Made by a program: the position numbers and the translations under genes. DNA of 64,000 nt. Origin: Stercorarius parasiticus. Taxonomy: Eukaryota; Chordata; Aves; Charadriiformes; Stercorariidae. The DNA is taken from NCBI GenBank assembly GCA_013396915.1, contig VWZL01002042.1, positions 186,001 to 250,000 on the forward strand, read 5' to 3'. The notes below the pieces were generated by a model. It had not been told where the DNA came from, did not search any database, and worked only from the letters and a program-made list of their open reading frames with translations. Of the stretch, positions 61,916 through 64,000 are shown piece by piece (the stretch's first letter is position 1; each line of letters starts with the position of its first letter).

Positions 61916-62284
61916 TGCTGCCCTGACCGTCCTGCGGCCGCGGGAGCAGCGTGCCGCGGGCGGGAGCGAGAGCTCCGTCGTGGCCTACGGCCTCCTGAAA
62001 CCCCGCTGCAACCCGTGTCGTGGCATTGCAGCGTCCGGTGTCGGTGGCTGTCACTGCTGTCGCTGTCAGAAAGAGCTGAGAGACTTGCCATGGGTGTGTG
62101 ATGCTCTGATACGTAATAATCCTGAAAAAAATCCATTGTGAAGTGTGTGGTAGGGCAGGACGCCCACCCTCACATGAAACCTCCTTCCTTGCGGGTTCCC
62201 CGCAGTGCTGGCTCCATATGGCCACCCAGACAGGCGCTCGGTCCCCTCTCCTTGACTGCACCCAACTCTTGTCCGTGTTCTCAC

Positions 62285-62484
62285 ATAGAATCATAGAATG
62301 TGTTGGGTTGGGAGGGACTTCTAAAGGCCATCTAATGCAACCGCCCTGCAGCAAGCAGGGACATCTTCAACTAGATCAGGTTGCTCAGAGCCCCATCCAG
62401 CCTGGCCTTGAATGTCTCAAGGGATGGGGCCTCCACCACCTCTCCGGGCAGCCTGGGCCAGTGTCTCACCACCCTCATTGTAAA
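62285..62484 (-). mobile_element. CR1 LINE 3' fragment
   Basis: Minus-strand CR1 3' end beginning with the tail (atagaatcatagaatg), then 'ttgggttgggagggactt', 'ccagcctggccttgaatgtc', 'cctccaccacctctccggg' and ending at 'ccctcattgtaaa'. It is the same subfamily as 10053-10275 and is broken at nearly the same point. It lies only about 230 bases right of the CpG island. Confidence 0.93.
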
Positions 62485-64000
62485 TTGAGGGCACTCTCAG
62501 TGCCCTCTTGGTTTTCAGGGAAAGCCAAAGGTGGCTCACTGCTTTAGGCATGGCCACTCGGCAGCTGCAGCACCCTCACGGTCAGGACACTCTCCGGGAG
62601 GTGAGAGGCCAAAGAGTCAGGATCAGCTGCCCCTGGCTGTGAGGGGAGGCCCTGCTCTCCCAGTAGCCCAGGAGGGAAGCACGGCATTGCCTCTTGTCTC
62701 TCCCAGGCTGCCTGGGCTCCGAGGTTGCTCTGTGGGGTGTCCCCTGTGTCGTTTCCCCACCCAGCAGCAGGCAGAGCTGCTTCAACGCCACATTTTGGTG
62801 AGGGCAGTGGGGCTGGGGTGTGCTGTGCCGGGGCTGTGGGACCAGCCCACCAGTTGATGAGGATTTGAGGGGACACTGGAAACCAGGTGCGAAAACTTTC
62901 AGAAATGGTATAGATCATTGTCCAAAGAGCCAGAGCTGTAGATTGCCGTTATCAATGCCAGTCGGCTGCCCAGAGTGGTAGCATTAGCATCGTCTGTGTG
63001 CTGGCATGATGGCTTTACTACAGACAGATTTTTCACTGCCCAGTGTTAGTTCCATCACTAAGACCATTACCATTGATATGAACACTGCCTTTGCACTTTC
63101 CTCATTTCTCATCTCGATATACTTGTAAAAGTGCTTAAAATCTCTTTAATTCTCCCTGATTTCAAGTTTTGTCTTTTGTTGGTGGTGGTTTTCTTACCTT
63201 TTGTTTTCCTGCCTTTGCCATTTCTGCAGCAAAGTGAGGAGTGGCAAAATCCCCCAGATTTCTTTTTCTTCTACTTTTTAAGAACCTTCTCACAAAGCCA
63301 CATCACTGATCCCATTTCTTGCAATTCCCTTCGCTGTGAAAGTGCTGTGCGTTCATTCATTTACTCCGCATTTCCCTACTTTAAATCCTCTTTAACTCTG
63401 TGAAAGTTTAAGTAACAGTCAAAGTTAGATGCTGCTTGATGAAATGATGGCATTTTTTCTACCTGCTTTGCCTTGGTGGTATCAGAAGATACCAGGCTTT
63501 GGAGGCTGTGGGTACGATAGGACTTCCTTTACCTTTGTCACCAATTTCTTCCTTCCCATTCTGTTGCTGTGCTGGAACAATTCCTTACTCTCTGTTCAGT
63601 TAGCACATCCTCATTCTTCCAAGCTCCTCAGGCAGTCTCACATTCTCCCATCAGTTCCCCCCCCCACAGATATCTTTCTTCTTTCTAGAACAAAAAGATG
63701 CTGTCCAGAGAGACTAAGATGCCTTTTTCATGATGCAGGCATCAGGCTGTCATTGTTCACATACAGTTCCCCGACTAACCCACACTCCTGAACTTTCCCC
63801 CAGTGGTGATCAAGAATTCACACTATCTTCTGGTTTTGCTTTAGTTTCCTTTCTTTGGTTTCCTTCCCAAAGGTTTAGGATTCCTGCCCAACCCATAAAT
63901 CTGTCACGTTTGCCAGTCAGACAGTAATGCCTTAGCATGATAAATATTACAGACACACGGCACTGTCTTCCTAATGTGTCTTATATTCCTGCCTCTTTTG
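62485..64000. other. Non-coding right end, no gene recognised
   Basis: 62500-62880 is GC-rich with several short open frames on both strands that resemble nothing known. From about 63130 to 63900 the plus strand is pyrimidine-rich. 'cctgcctttgccatttctgcag' ending at 63229 looks like a 3' splice site, but no convincing exon follows. A C9 run lies at about 63657-63665. Confidence 0.5.

Larger units (their letters stand above)
61733..62050. promoter_or_regulatory. CpG-island promoter
   Basis: This is the only dense CpG block in the window, with repeated CGCGG, GGCGGG and CCGCGG strings and two NotI-type sites (one at 61934-61941). It carries GC boxes (gggcggg at 61814-61820 and 61828-61834), an NRF1-type site, a YY1 site and a G-quadruplex motif, the usual set for a TATA-less housekeeping promoter. 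No TATA box is seen. YY1 sites just downstream of a start site usually read AAGATGGC in the direction of transcription; here that reading is on the minus strand, favouring a leftward transcript, but such islands are often bidirectional. No downstream or upstream exon was recognised, so the gene it serves is unknown. Confidence 0.78.

Noticed and set aside
61728..62354. 208-codon open frame on the minus strand across the CpG island (and a 135-codon frame on the plus strand)
   Set aside because: GC-rich DNA has few stop codons. The minus-strand frame even runs into the CR1 fragment at 62285, and neither translation resembles a known protein.
63205..63403. Acceptor-like 'cctttgccatttctgcag' at 63229 with a following open frame
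   Set aside because: The pyrimidine-rich strand makes such matches common, and the frame following it is hydrophobic low-complexity sequence without homology.

Overview
This is ordinary vertebrate nuclear DNA, most likely from a bird. Evidence seen directly: every large repeat is a 5'-truncated CR1-type LINE with the typical octamer tail (tatgattc, attctgtg or attctaag), there is one LTR beginning TGTCATGGTT that resembles a widespread avian endogenous-retrovirus LTR, a few very old MIR/CORE-SINE-like relics, and no L1 or Alu-like sequence. Crocodilians and turtles also carry CR1, so 'bird' is an inference. Nothing prokaryotic or viral-genome-like is present: no operons, CRISPR, tRNA or rRNA gene was recognised.

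Layout. 1-34 kb is AT-rich non-coding DNA with scattered CR1 pieces (712-1905 plus strand; 10053-10275 and 26149-26417 minus strand), small microsatellites, and MIR-like relics near 5.3 and 28.1 kb. 34.5-39.8 kb is a cluster of three separate plus-strand CR1 copies. The first holds an exact 220-base tandem duplication whose copies meet at a single N (35133), almost certainly an unmerged contig overlap. 39.8-61.7 kb is again AT-rich and gene-poor, with a CR1 at 47945-48926, a very old minus-strand CR1/L3-type relic at 52044-53105 and an LTR with no visible partner at 55063-55470. Near the right end, 61733-62050 is a CpG island with GC boxes, an NRF1-type site, a YY1 site and a G-quadruplex motif. 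It is followed by another minus-strand CR1 fragment (62285-62484) and pyrimidine-rich sequence.

No exon of a known host protein could be recognised. All convincing protein similarity belongs to CR1 reverse transcriptase, and each copy is broken. In all three copies that reach the catalytic FADD box, the box is mutated. The window is therefore best read as intergenic DNA or a very large intron, with one probable promoter at the right end. The promoter is the only strong sign of a host gene; the orientation of its YY1 site suggests (does not prove) leftward transcription into this window. No previously undescribed system was found. The points most worth checking are the assembly duplication, the orphan CpG-island promoter, the old LINE and SINE relics that may persist for a functional reason, and one 249-codon open frame of unknown meaning.
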